Positions 45,474 to 57,479 of a stretch of DNA of 64,000 nucleotides are shown piece after piece. Every line of letters starts with the position of its first letter. Within the stretch, counting starts at the first letter, position 1. The DNA comes from Proteles cristata cristata (taxonomy: Eukaryota > Chordata > Mammalia > Carnivora > Hyaenidae), in contig JAESUZ010003090.1 of the NCBI GenBank assembly GCA_017311185.1, positions 186,001 to 250,000 on the forward strand, written 5' to 3'. The position numbers were made by a program, and so were the translations under genes. Under the pieces are notes generated by a model that saw only the letters and a program-made list of their open reading frames with translations, had not been told where the DNA came from and made no database searches.

Positions 45474-47374
45474 TGGGAGGTACAAAGAAATGGAAAAGCA
45501 TTCCATGCTCATGGATCAGAAGAATATTGTAAAAATGTCAATACTACCCAAAGCAATCTACACATTCAATGCAATAAAAATCAAAATTACATCATCATAC
45601 TTCTCTAAACTAGAACAAACAATCCTAAAATTTGTATGGAACCACAAAAGACCCGAATTGCCAAAGTAATATTGAAGAAGAAAACCAAAGCAGGATGCTT
45701 CACCATCCCAGACTTTAGCCTCTACTACAAAGCTGTAATCACCAAGACAGTGTGGTATTGGCAGAAAAACAGACACATAGACCAATGGAATAGAACAGAG
45801 AAACCAGAACTGGACCCACAAACATATGGCCAATTAATCTTTGAAAAAGCAGGAAAGAGTATCTAATGGAAAAAAGACAGCCTAGGGGCGCCTGGGTGGC
45901 TTAGTCGGTTAAGCGTCCGGCTTTCGCTTAGGTCATGATCTCGCGGTTCGTGGGTTCAAGCCCCACGTCGGGCTCTGTGCTGACTGCCAGCTCGGAGCCT
46001 GGAGCCTGTTTCAGTCTGTGACCCCCTCTCTCTCTGACCCTCCCCTGCTCACGCTGTCTCTCTCTCTCTCCTAGAAATAAATTTAAAAAAGAAAAAAAGA
46101 AAAAAAATAAAGAAAAGAAAAAAGACAGCCTCTTTAACAGATGGTGCTGGGAGAACTGGATAGCAACATGCAGAAGAATGAAACTAGACCACTTTCTCAC
46201 ACCATACACAAAAATAAACTCAAAATGGATGAAGGACCTGAATATGAGACAGGAAACCATCAAAACCTTAGAGGAAAAAGCAGGGAACAACCTCCTTGAC
46301 CTCAGCCGCAGCAATTTATTACTCAACACATCTCCACAGGCAAGGGAATCAAAAGCAAAAATGGACTATTGGGACCTCATCAAGATTAAAAGCTTCTGCA
46401 TGGCAAAGGAAACAATCCATAAATCTATTAGGCAACCAACAAAATGGGAAAAGATAGTTGCAAATGACATATCAGATAAAGGGCTAGTATCCAAAATCTA
46501 CTATGAACTCATGAAACTCCACACCCAAAAAGCGAATAATCCAGTGAAGAAATGGCCAGAAGATGTGAACAGACACTTCTCCAAAGAGGACATCCAGATG
46601 GCCAACAGACACATGAAACGATGCTCAGCATCCCTCCTCATCAGGGAAATACAAATCAAAACCATACTGGGATACCACCTCACATCGGTCAGAGTGGCTA
46701 AAATGAGCAAATCAGAGGACTCTAGATGCTGGCGAGGATGTGGAGAAACAGGCACCCTCCTACACTGTTGGTGAGTGTAAAACTGGTGCAGCCCCTCTGG
46801 AAAACAGTGTGGAGGTTCCTCAAAAAATTAACAATAGAACTCCCCCATGACCCAGCAATAGCACTGCTAGGAATTTACCCACGGGATACAGGAGTGCTGA
46901 TGCATAGGGGCACATGTACCCCAATATTCACAGCAGCACTCTCAACAATACCCAAATCATGGAAAGAGCCTAAATGTCCACCAATTGACAAACAAATCAA
47001 GAAGATGTGGTTCATCTATAAAATGGAATACTACATGGCAATGAGAAGGAATGAAATCTGGCCATGTGTAGCAACATGGATGGAACTTGAGGGAATTATG
47101 CTAAGTGAAATAAGTCAGGCAGAGAAGGACAGATACCGTATGTTTTCACTCATATGTGGAACAGGAGAAACTTAACAGAGGATCATGGGGGAGGAGAACG
47201 GGAAAAATAGTTACGGAGAGGGAGGCAAACCATGAGAGACTCTTGAATATTGAGAACAAACTGAGGGTTGATGGGTGTGGAAGAGAGGGGAAGGGGGTGA
47301 TGGGCATGGAGGAGGGCACTCGTGAGGATGAGCACTGGTTGTTATATGGAAACTGACTTGACAATAAACTATAA
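45474..47374 (+). mobile_element. Young L1, 5'-truncated, nested, with TSD
   Basis: Starts in ORF2 ('caaagaaatggaaaagcattcc') and ends 'cttgacaataaactataaaa'. The perfect 14-bp TSD aaaaatactttgga (45460-45473, 47375-47388) places it in the end of an older L1. Open pieces at 46178-46774 (to '[15 protein letters not shown]') and 46726-47175 encode the C-terminal ORF2 part; a small change near 46772 breaks the frame. A young SINE sits at 45885. Confidence 0.96.
45885..46117 (+). mobile_element. Young felid CanSINE inside the young L1
   Basis: CTTAGTCGG-subfamily copy with a messy A/G-rich tail. The perfect TSD aaaaaagacagcct lies at 45870-45883 and 46118-46131. Confidence 0.96.
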
Positions 47375-47388
47375 AAAAATACTTTGGA

Positions 47389-47433
47389 AGGTAAACTTTA
47401 TGTTATGTGTTTTTAATCACAATTTAAAAAGAA
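47389..47433 (+). mobile_element. Very old L1 fragment (right end)
   Basis: 'ggtaaactttatgttatgtg' and 'ttaatcacaatttaaaaa' complete the 3' terminus of the L1 begun at 43919. Confidence 0.75.
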
Positions 47434-47769
47434 AGATAACACAACCAAATACTCATGGACAACATTTATAACAAAACTAGGTGAAAAGGTGTCTCCAAAC
47501 ATAACTGCAATTGGAGAAAAACTACTAACATCCACAAAGTCTCCAAAATATCAGCATCTGTGCAGGAGTAAGAAGGAAGTAACAACACTGGTTTAAGAAC
47601 AGCAGACATGAAAACAAGAGAAACCCACAATAGCTAACAAGTATTCACTGGAAAGCTGAATGGCCAATTTGAAAAGAGCAGCTGAAGATGGAAGAGCAAG
47701 GACAATACTTCTGCCACAAGGACTAAAATTGTTGGAGTAATCTAGGCTCCCACACTGGAGAAATTGCAA
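47434..47769. other. Unassigned sequence
   Basis: Possibly decayed old L1, but I cannot align it with any part of the element. Confidence 0.4.
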
Positions 47770-48041
47770 GGAGTGGAATCAAACTGAGCAGAAGAGGACT
47801 TACACTTCTTGATTCAAAGACACAAAAAAGCTACAGAAATCAAGAAAATCTGGTACTACCATTAAAATCAATAAATAAATCATATTAACAGACAATAAAA
47901 GGAAAGCCTTATAACTGTCTCAATAAATGCAGAAAAGCATTGGGTAAAGATGTAATATGCAGTCATGATTAAAAAAAAAACTCACTGAAGCACAAATACA
48001 ACTTCCTCTATGATAAATAATATTTATAAAAAGCCGTGGCT

Positions 48042-48248
48042 GGGGCGCCTGGGTGGCTTAGTCGGTTAAGCGCCCGACTTTCACTTAGGTCATGATCGCG
48101 CCGGTTCGTGGGTTCGAGGCCCGTGTCGGGCTCTGTGCTGACTGCCAGCTCAGAGCCTGAAGCCTGTTTCAGTCTGTGACTCCCTCTCTCTCTGACCCTC
48201 CCCTGCTCACGCTCTCTCTCTCTCTCCTAGAAATAAATGGGGAAAAAA
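48042..48248 (+). mobile_element. Young felid CanSINE (CTTAGTCGG subfamily)
   Basis: Subfamily features with small changes ('gtcatgatcgcgccggttc'). TSD aaaaagccgtggct (48028-48041) and aaaaagtcgtggct (48249-48262), one mismatch. Confidence 0.95.
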
Positions 48249-48325
48249 AAAAAGTCGTGGCTAACATCATACTCAATGGTTAAAGACTGAATGTTTATAT
48301 ACTAAGATTCAAAAAAGGATGTCCT

Positions 48326-48571
48326 GGGGCACCTGGGTGGCTTAGTCGGTTAAGCGTCCGACTTTCGCTTAGGTCATGATCTCGCGGTTCGTGGGTTCGA
48401 GCCCCGCGTCGGGCTCTGTGCTGACAGCCAGCTCGGAGCCTGGAGCCTATTTCAGACTCTGTGTCTCCCTCTCTCTCTGGCCCTCCCCTGCTCACGCTGT
48501 CTCTCTCTCTCTCTCTCTCTCTCATAGAAATAAATAAAAATATTTAAAAATAAAAAAAAAATAAAAAAATA
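48326..48571 (+). mobile_element. Young felid CanSINE (CTTAGTCGG subfamily)
   Basis: Very close to consensus: B box 'gggttcgagcccc', 'ctgacagccagctcgg', and a long (TC) run at about 48499-48523 before 'atagaaataaataaaa'. No clear TSD could be read. Confidence 0.95.
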
Positions 48572-48634
48572 AAGGCACTAGAAAAAATGAGTTTAACAAG
48601 ATGTCAAAAAGTAGTAGTATAAAAATATTGATTG

Positions 48635-48858
48635 GGGGCCCCTGGGTGGCTCAGTCGGTTAAGCGTCCGACTTCAGCTCAGGTCATGACCTCACAGTTCA
48701 TGGGTTCGAGGCCCGTGTCAGGCTCTGTGCTGACAGCTAGCTCAGAATCTGTTTCAGATTCTGTGACTCCCTGTCTCTCTGACCCTCCCCTTCTCACCCT
48801 GTCTCTCTCACTCGCTCTCTCTCTCTCTCTCATTCTCTCAGAAATAAATAAAATAATT
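48635..48858 (+). mobile_element. CanSINE, intermediate type, with TSD
   Basis: 'ggggcccctgggtggctcag' head, 'ctcagaaataaataaaataa' tail. The perfect 14-bp TSD aaaaatattgattg lies at 48621-48634 and 48859-48872. Confidence 0.96.
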
Positions 48859-49076
48859 AAAAATATTGATTGCATTTCTATATAGTAAGAATACAAATTA
48901 AAAATACCACATGCCATAGCATCAAAAATCATGAATAACAGGTCACAGGTAAATGAATAATAAATTGCAATATATCCACACAATGGAATATTATTCACCA
49001 CTAAATGAAAAAAATTGCTGATATATGCTAAAACATGAATGAATCTCTATTATTTTGAGAAAAAGAAGCAAACACA

Positions 49077-49281
49077 GGAGCACCTGGGTGGCTCAGTCAG
49101 TTAAGCATCTGACTCTTCCTTTCAACTCAGGTCATGAACTCATTGTTCATGAGTTGGTGCCCCACGTTGGGACTAAGCCCCACTGCTTAGGATTCTCTGC
49201 CCCTGTCACTTTCTGCCCCTCCCTACTTGCTCTCTCTCTCTCAAAATAAATAAATAAACATGGAAAAAGAAATTAAAAATT
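49077..49281 (+). mobile_element. CanSINE with TSD
   Basis: 'ggagcacctgggtggctcag' head, short body, 'ctcaaaataaataaataaac' tail. The perfect 14-bp TSD aagaagcaaacaca lies at 49063-49076 and 49282-49295. Confidence 0.96.
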
Positions 49282-49549
49282 AAGAAGCAAACACAAAATA
49301 CTATATACCACAGAATTCCATTCCTATGAAACTGCAGAAGAGACTAATCTATAGTGATAGAAAGGAAATCAGTACTTGCCCGGGGCTAGGAATGGGTATC
49401 TAGGGTTGATCTGAATGAAAAGGGTGCTAGAGACCTTTTTAGAGTGAAGACAATTTTCTTTATTTTTATTACAATGGTGTTTATATACTTCTGTTATCAG
49501 AGTTAAGACAATCTGAGAGAACTATATCTTCTTTAAATTTAGCCTAGAA

Positions 49550-50646
49550 GGAGGTGTTAAGATGGCAGAGAAGCAGGGGGACCAGGATTTCCCTCATCCC
49601 TCAAGCATAGCTAAGAGCGGGTATTTTGAAAGAATAAACAAACTGATAAGCCCCTAGCCAGGCTTCTCAAAAAGAAAAGAGAGAGGACCCAACTGATAAA
49701 ATCATGAATGAAAAAGACATCACAACCAATACCACGGAAATACAAACAATTATTAGAGAATACTATGAAAAATTATATGCCAACAAACTGGACAACCTAG
49801 AAGAAATGGACAAAGTGTTAGACACCCAAACACTACCAAAATTCAAAAGGGAAGAAACAGAAAATTTTAACAGACCCATAGCCAGAGAGGAAATTGAATC
49901 AGTTATCAAAAATCTTCCAACAAATAAGTGTCCTGGGCTAGATGGTTTCCCAGGGGAATTCCTCCAGACATTACAAAGTTAATACATATTCTTCTCAAGA
50001 TGTTACAAAAAACAGAAACAGAAGGAAAGCTTCCAGGCTCATTTTATGAAGCCAGCATTACCTTGATTCCCAAACCAGACAAAAACCCCACTTTTAAAGG
50101 AAAATTACAGGCCAATATCTCTAAAGAACATGGATGCAAAAATTCTCAACAAGATACTAGCAAACCAACATTACATTAAAAGAATTATTCACTATGATCA
50201 AGTGGGATTCATTCCTGGGCTGCAGCACTCATTCAATATTCATAAATCAATCAATGTGATAATCACATTAATAGAAGAAAGGATAAGAACCATATGATCC
50301 TGTCAATAGATGCAGAAAGCATTTGACAAAATACAGCATATTTCATAATAAAAACCCTCAAGAAAATCTGCATAGAAGGGGCATACCTCAACATCATAAA
50401 AGTCATATGAGAAAGAACCACAGTTAATAACATCCTCAAGGAATAAACTGAAAGCCTTCCACCTGAGATCAGGAACATGACAGGGATGTCCACTCTCACC
50501 ACTGTTGTTTGGCATAGTGCTGAAAGTTCTAGCCTCAGCAATCAGACAGCAAAATGAAATAAAAAGTATCCAAACTGGCAAAGAAAGAAGTCAAACTCTC
50601 ACTCTTCACAGATAGCATAATACTCTTCATAGAAAACCCAAAAGAC
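49550..50646 (+). mobile_element. Internally deleted L1 (5' end joined to ORF2), left part
   Basis: Opens with an L1 5' end ('gttaagatggcagagaagc', 'gggggaccaggatttccc') of about 70 bp, then passes at about 49620-49630 straight into ORF2 ('[11 protein letters not shown]', '[14 protein letters not shown]'). The rest of the 5' UTR, ORF1 and the endonuclease region are missing. RT follows in broken frames ('[13 protein letters not shown]', '[11 protein letters not shown]' in place of [11 protein letters not shown]). Split by the L1 at 50647; continues at 52701. Confidence 0.8.
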
Positions 50647-52700
50647 GTTTAACATAGTGCTGGAAGTCCCAGCATCAGCCATCAGACAACAAAAGGAAAT
50701 CAAAGGCATCAGAATTGGCAAAGAGGAAGTCAAACTTTCACTCTTCGCAGATGACATGATACTCTACATAGAAAACCCGACAGACTCCACCAGAAGCCTA
50801 CTAGAACTGATCCAAGAATTCAGCCAAGTTGCAGAGTACAAAATCAAAGTACAGAAATCGGTTGCATTTTTATACACCAACAATGAAGCAACAGAAAGAG
50901 AAATCAAGAAACTGATCCCATTCATAATTGCACAAAAAACCATAAAATACCTCGGAATAAACCTAACCAAGGATACAAGAGATCTGTATGATGAAAACTA
51001 TAGAAAACTTATGAAGGAAATTGAAGAAGACACAAAGAAATGGAAAAACATTCCATGCTCACGGATAGGAAGAATAAATGTAGTTAAGATGTCATTACTA
51101 CCTAAAGCACTCTACACATTCAATGCAATTCCAATCAAAATTGCACCAGCATACTTCTCAAAACTAGAACAAACTATCCAAAAATTTGTATGGAACCACA
51201 AAAGACCCCGAATAGCCAAAGTAATCCTGAAAATAAAACCAAAACGGGAGGGATCACCATCCCAGACTTTAGCCTCTACTACAAAGCTGTCATCATCAAG
51301 ACAGTATGGTATTGGCACAAAAACAGACACATAGACCAATGGAACAGAACTGAGAACTCAGAAGTGGACCCAAAAGTATACAGCCAACTCATCTTTGACA
51401 AAGCAGGAAAGAATATCCGATGGAAAAAAGACAGCCTTTTTAACAGACGGTGTTGGGAGAACTGGACAGCAACATGCAGAAGAATGAAACTAGATCATTT
51501 TATCACACCATGCACAAAAATAAACTCAAAATGGATAAAGGACCTGAACATGAGACAGGAAACTATCAACACCCTAGAGGAGAAAGCAGGAAACAACCTC
51601 CTTGACCTCCACCGCAGCAACTTCTTACTTGACACATCCCCAAAAGCAAGGGAATCAAGAGCAAAAGTAAACTGTTGGGACCTCATCAAGATTAAAAGCT
51701 TCTGCACAACCAAGGAAACAACCCACAAAACTAACAGGCAACCAACAGAATGGGAAAAGATAGTTGCAAATGACATATCAGATAAAGGGTTAATATCAAG
51801 AATCTATAAGGAACTCACCAAACTACATGCCCGAAAAACAAACAACCCAGTGAAGAAATGGGCAGAAGATATGAACAGACACTTCTCCAAAAGGACATCC
51901 AGATGGCCAACAGACACATGAAACGATGCTCAGCATCCCTCCTCATCAGGGAAATACAAATCAAAACCACACTGAGATACCACCTCACGCCAGTCAGAGT
52001 GGCTAAAATGAGCCAATCAGAGAACTCTAGATGCTGGCGAGGATGTGGAGAAACGGGCACCCTCCTACACTGTTGGTGGGAATGTAAACTGGTACAGCCC
52101 CTCTGGAAAACAGTGTGGAGGTTCCTCAGGAAACTAACAATAGAACTCCCCTATGAGCCAGCAATAGCACTGCTAGGAATTTACCCAAGGGATCCAGAAA
52201 TGCTGATGCATAGGAGCACATGTACCCCAATGTTCATAGCAGCACTCTCCACAATAGCTAAAACATGGAAAGAGCCTAAGTGTCCATCAACAGATGAATG
52301 GATCAAGAAGATGTGGTTTATCTATACCATGGAATACTACATGGCAATGAGAAACAATGAAATCTGGCCATGTGTTAGCAACGTGGATGGACCTTGAGGG
52401 TGTTATGCTGAGTGAAATAAGTCAGGCAGAGAAGGACAAATATCATATGTTTGCACGTATAGGAGGATGAGGAGGAACTTTACAGAGGAACAAGGGGGAG
52501 AAGAAGGGGGGAAATGGTGGGGGAAAGGGAGGGAGGCAAACCATGAGAGACTCTTGAATGCTGACAAAAACTGCGGACTGATGGATGTGGGGGGGAGGAG
52601 GGATGGGCATGGAGGAGGACACTTGTGGGGATGAGCACTGAGTGTTATGTGGAAACTAATTTGACAATAAACTATTTGTAAAAAAAAAAAAAAAAAAGAA
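50647..52700 (+). mobile_element. Young L1, 5'-truncated, nested, with 16-bp TSD
   Basis: Starts within the RT palm and keeps the active-site FADD ('[14 protein letters not shown]'). It runs to 'ttgacaataaactatttgta' plus an A-run. The perfect TSD agaaaacccaaaagac lies at 50631-50646 and 52701-52716. ORF2 survives as three overlapping pieces (50657-51334, 51190-51921, 51858-52397) broken by small indels near 51230 and 51890. The last piece contains the Cys knuckle '[18 protein letters not shown]'. Confidence 0.97.
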
Positions 52701-54032
52701 AGAAAACCCAAAAGACTCCACCAAAACCTGCTAGAACTGATGCATGAATGCAGCAAGGTTGCAGGATGTAACATCAATGTGCAGAAATCAGTTGCATTCC
52801 TATACACCAATAATGAAACAAAAGAAAGAGATATCAAGGAATTGATACCATTTACAATTGCACCAAGAACCATAAAATACCTAGGAATAAACCTAACCAA
52901 AGAGGTAAAAGATCTGTACGCTGAAAACTATAGAAAGTTTATGAAAGAAATTGAAGAAGACACAAAGAAATGGAAAAACATTCCAGGCTTATGATTCAGT
53001 AGAGAAAATATTGCTAAAATGTCAATACTAACCAAAGCAATCTACACATTCGAAGCAATCCCAATCAAAACTGCACCAACATGCTTTACAAAGCTAGAAC
53101 AAACAGTCCTAAAATTTATATGGAACCACAAAGGACCCCAAATAGCCAAAGCAATGTTGAAAAAGAAAACCAAAGCTGGAGGAATCACAATCCCAGACTT
53201 TAGCCTGTATTACAAAGCTATAGTCATCAAGACAGTATGTCATTTGCATAAAAACAGACACAGACCAATGGAATAGAAGAGAGAACCCAGAAATGGACCC
53301 ACAAATATATGGCTAAATAATCTTTGACAAAGCAGGAAAAAGTATCTAATGGAAAAAAAGACAGTCTCTTTGGGCAAATGGTGCTGGAGGAAATGGACAG
53401 CAACATGCAGATGAATGAAACTGGACCACTTTCTTATGCTGTACCTAAAAATAAATTCAAAAGGGATGAAAAACCCAAATGTGAGACAGGAAACCATAAA
53501 AATCCTAAAGGAGCAACAGCAACCTCTTCAACCTTGGCCACAGCAATTTCTTCTTGATATGTCTCCAAAGGCAGATATATATGTATATACACATACATAT
53601 ACATACACTCCAACACACACACAATGGAATACTACTCAGCAATGAAACAGAATGAAATCTTGCCATTTCCAGCAATGTGAAGGATGGAACTGGAGGGTAT
53701 TATGCTAAATGAAATAAGTCAGTCAGAGAGACATATATCATATGATTTCACTCATATGTGGAATCTGAGAAACTTAACAGAAGACCATAGGGGAAGGGAA
53801 GGAAAAATAAGATACAAAGAGAGGGAGGAAAACCATAAGAGATTCTTAAATATAGAGAATAAGTTGAGGGTTGATGGGGGTGGGAGTTTGGGGGATGGCT
53901 AAAATGGGTAATGGGCACTGAGGAGGCCCCTTTTGGGTAAGCACTTGGTGTAGTATGTAAGTGATAAATCATGAGAATCTACTCCTGAAGCCAAGACTAA
54001 ACTGTATGTTAACTAACTTGACAATAAAAAAA
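52701..54032 (+). mobile_element. Internally deleted L1, right part
   Basis: Resumes the element of 49550 in the thumb-like region ('[21 protein letters not shown]', then '[16 protein letters not shown]'). At about 53570 a second internal loss replaces the Cys-rich part by a TA/CA microsatellite; the sequence picks up at 'caatggaatactactcagc'. It ends 'taactaacttgacaataaaa'. Confidence 0.85.
53574..53630. repeat. TA/CA microsatellite at an L1 deletion junction
   Basis: 'atatatatgtatatacac' and 'caacacacacacaatgg' stand where several hundred bases of ORF2 should be. Confidence 0.8.
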
Positions 54033-54514
54033 AAAATTGCTTATACTCAGAATGGAATCTGCTATATATAATCTATGGAAGGATGAAAGAATCCTAGCAA
54101 AGCTCTTCTATAATGAATACATTCCTCCTGTAATAGTTTTCTCTATATTTGAACATATCCTTCTAGTCTGTTTATATAGCTACTGTGACACAAAAGTACA
54201 GTATCTCAAGGCAGCCTATCTTATCTTTGGATGATTATCATAGCAGAAGATCTTTCTGAGAAACCAATATATATTTAATTATGCCATTATATTATCATAA
54301 TCAATCCATCAAATTCTATTACTTCAAAAATTACACTAATTTTTATGTGAATTAAAACTGAGAAGATAATTGTGTCTTTTTAAACCTAAGAATAGTTATT
54401 TTTCTCTCTCTTTTCTGTTTTTTCAGCACAAAATAGTTAGGTATCTTTAGATGAATTTGAATAATTTAAAACTCTTTCTAAACCCCCAGAAGATAGGAAA
54501 TATATTTAGTTATT
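54033..54514. other. Unassigned intronic sequence
   Basis: AT-rich, no transposon or exon recognised. Confidence 0.5.
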
Positions 54515-54898
54515 AGGTTTACTAGGTTAAATACTGTATCCCAAAGATTCATGTCTACCTGCAACCTGAGGATGAAACCTTATTTGGAAATAGTCTTAGA
54601 AGATATAATTAGTTAAGATGAGGTCATACTGGATTAGGGTAAATCCTAATCCAATGACAACTGTCCCGGTAATAAACCGAGACACAGATAAACACGTAGG
54701 GAGAACATGTGAAGAAAAAAGCAGAGACTATCGAGTTGCAGGTTTCAGTCAGAATGCTAAGGACTGCAGGCAACCACCTTGTCTACACCTTCATTTCAGT
54801 CTTCTCATCTTGAGAACAGTAAAAGAATAAGTTTCTCTTGTTTTAAGGTACCCATAATTTGTAGGGCTTTGTTATACCACCCCTAGAAAACTGAAACA
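54515..54898 (+). mobile_element. MLT1-type LTR (MaLR)
   Basis: Landmarks in order: 'cttatttggaaatagtcttagaagatataattag', 'ttaagatgaggtcatactggattaggg', 'cctaatccaatgacaact', 'agggagaacatgtgaag', 'gcaaccacc', 'agaataagtttctcttgttttaag', 'gttataccacccctagaaaactgaaac'. This is an old solo LTR of the mammalian MaLR group with small deletions and no internal region. Confidence 0.85.
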
Positions 54899-55201
54899 TT
54901 GGTAATAAATACTTCATTATATTAACAGGTATTTGATTTGCTGACATGAAAAGAAAACTTGAGAAAAAAATCTCTTTTGCTGTAATACTACCTGTTGGTC
55001 ACAGTCAACATTCTTGGGAGACAGGATAAATTTAGTCCCATTTCTACTTGACAGTCTTTCAAATCTCTGAATACAGCTAACAAAAATCTTGTCCCCTGCC
55101 TCCTTCTCTATGCCTCTCCCCATTGCTCTAATCTTCTTTTTCAATTCTAAATATTTTCAATGTACCCCATGGATCCCAATTTGGTATTATTTTACATGGT
55201 T
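54899..55201. other. Unassigned intronic sequence
   Basis: No transposon or exon recognised. Confidence 0.5.
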
Positions 55202-55215
55202 AAGAATATGGATTC

Positions 55216-55438
55216 GGGGGGCACCTGGGTGGCTTAGTCAGTTAAGCATCTAATTCTTGATTTCAGCTTAGGTCATGATCCCAGGATCATGCAATCAAAC
55301 CCCACGTTGGGTTGCATGCTGAGCATGGAGCCTGCTTAAGATTCTCTCTCTCCCTCTCCCTCTGTCCCTTTCTGGCTCACACATGCTCATATTCATTCTC
55401 TCTCTCTCTCTCAAAATAAAGAAGTTAAAAAAAAAAAA
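55216..55438 (+). mobile_element. CanSINE, older type, with TSD
   Basis: 'ggggggcacctgggtggctta' head, 'ggttgcatgctgagcatggagcc' middle as in older CanSINEs, CT-rich body and A-tail. TSD aagaatatggattc (55202-55215) and aagaacatggactc (55439-55452). Confidence 0.93.
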
Positions 55439-55452
55439 AAGAACATGGACTC

Positions 55453-55882
55453 AGGATCTACACTACCTGCATCCTAACCTAGTTACATATTTATTTGTCA
55501 AGCAGCCCTGGGAAAACTACATTACTTCTCTGTACTTCATTTTTTCCCATCATTAAAAAGGGATACTATTACCTAGGTCTTAGATCTTGTGAAAAAATAC
55601 AGAAGTTAGTATGTAATGTATTTCAACAAGTGTTCAGCAGATGGTAAATACTACATGTAAATGTTGTTGATGATGATGACAGCCATGATGATTGTAACAA
55701 AATGAGTATGTGTCAGTTTGTCTGAGTGGACTTCAATATAATATTTGAGATTACTGAGCTGATCTGATATATTGTAAAGAACTGCTGCTCTGGATAACTG
55801 GACCACTAACAGTGAAGCTTCCTATTGTAATGGTCTTCTGGTGACCACAGAATTCTTGATTTATTGAAGTTACTTTTGAATG
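55453..55882. other. Unassigned intronic sequence
   Basis: No transposon or exon recognised. Confidence 0.5.
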
Positions 55883-55901
55883 AAACATGTAAATCTTTTT
55901 T

Positions 55902-56082
55902 TTTTAATTTTTTAAGTTTATTTATTTATTTTGGGGTGGAGGGTCAGAAAGAGAGGGAAAGAGAATCTCAAGCGATGGTGCAGAGCCTAATGTGGGGCTC
56001 AAACTCACAAACCATGAGATCATGACCTGAGCCAAAAACCAAAAGTCAGATACTTAACCAACTGAGTCACCCAGGCACCCCA
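55902..56082 (-). mobile_element. CanSINE, minus strand, with TSD
   Basis: T-rich tail complement, purine-rich body, 'accatgagatcatgacctgagcc', head complement 'gtcacccaggcacccc'. TSD aaacatgtaaatctttttt begins at 55883 and 56083. The body has lost part of its middle, giving a short copy. Confidence 0.93.
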
Positions 56083-56101
56083 AAACATGTAAATCTTTTT
56101 T

Positions 56102-57479
56102 TAAAAAATGTTTGATACTAGCATGTATCTGTACAAAAGTGTTTGGGACTCAAGTTCTATGTCTGTGAAATTTCTTTAGTCAACACAGTACATTTGCTTT
56201 CTACATCCTACCTCTATTACCCACTGTATATCACTTTTTGTATTTTAGTTAGGACATATTATTATGTTATATCATAAAGTATGATTATCATTATACATAT
56301 ACATTTCATAAAATGTGACTATCTTAACAATTTAATGGATATTGACAAATTCTCAATAAAAATTATTTTAGTAAAAAAACACCAAAAATTGAAAAATGGA
56401 AATGATTTGTGTTATCCTAAAATCTGCTCAAGTTTCTTCAGGAAATATTTTCCAAAAAAGTTCATTAATATTGGCATAGGCCTGATTAAATTTTTTAATT
56501 TACCAGCTGGAGTCAAAATTTCTACTTGAAAAACGTATTGGTCAAAACATGCTATATACACATTACTGACACTGGTTAACAGTCGTAATACATTCTATCC
56601 CAAAACTATCTGCCTGGAATTTCAGCATTGTGCCAACTACCTTGTTCTCTCCCTCACTGAGAATATCATCTCAAGGTAAATGACAAAAGCAAAAGCACAA
56701 TGCCAGAAAATCAGAAATTCTGACGTTCCAGATATATATAACTGACTTGCTCATCTTTAATAGGGTAGAAGCAGACCAAGAGAAACTTAATTTACCTGTT
56801 CACAGGTAAAATTAAGATAAGGGTCATATTTAACTTGGAGGTCTCATGCTTCCCATCCCTGAATTATAAAATCTGCTTTTTAGCAAACAATAATTGTTAA
56901 ATGTTGTTTACTTATTCACCAGAGACTTGTGTTATAATGCTAAAATAATCAACTAGAAAATTGAAGCTCATCAAAATAAGTAGATCTATTTGTGTCGGTC
57001 AAGACCAATTTTCAAAGGATAAGGAAAAGGAAAACTGTTCATTCACTGAAATGAAAGCATGCAGGAAATCATTCCACAAAAGGCTTTCATATTTGATCCA
57101 TTTAGTATTTAATCAAAGAAGTCTGTTTATTTCAACTGAAACAAGTCTTTTGTGGTTATTCAAAAATTTAGGTAGGAATGTAATGTGATTTTCTGATTTT
57201 TCCAGTATAATCTCCTATTATTCAATAGGTTTATTTAGAACACACAAACTATTTTTTCCAGAGTTAAACTTAGCCAAGAGCCCACAGGCTTTTACAGAAG
57301 TGAAAAAGAATGCATTTAAAATTGAACAGAATACATAGAGAACAAAGTATAACATTAAAAATAATAAGCTGACAATAGTTACACAACCTCAGTATCCATT
57401 AAACTCGAAGTTCATTGATAATGTATAAATTCAATGATTTAGAGAATAAATGATAAGATTAAGAAAAATAGAAGATTAA
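56102..57479. other. Unassigned intronic sequence
   Basis: AT-rich. Open frames of 75-82 codons (56281-56529, 56961-57188) have no recognised motif and no splice context. Confidence 0.5.

Larger units (their letters stand above)
47770..49450 (+). mobile_element. Very old L1 remnants broken by four SINEs
   Basis: Non-SINE pieces still resemble L1: 'aataaatgcagaaaagcatt' (RT region), 'ggctaacatcatactcaatgg', 'caaaaaaggatgtcc', then 3' landmarks 'acaatggaatattattca' and 'gaaatcagtacttgcccggggctaggaatggg'. Large parts are missing between them. More than one old element may be involved. Confidence 0.6.
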
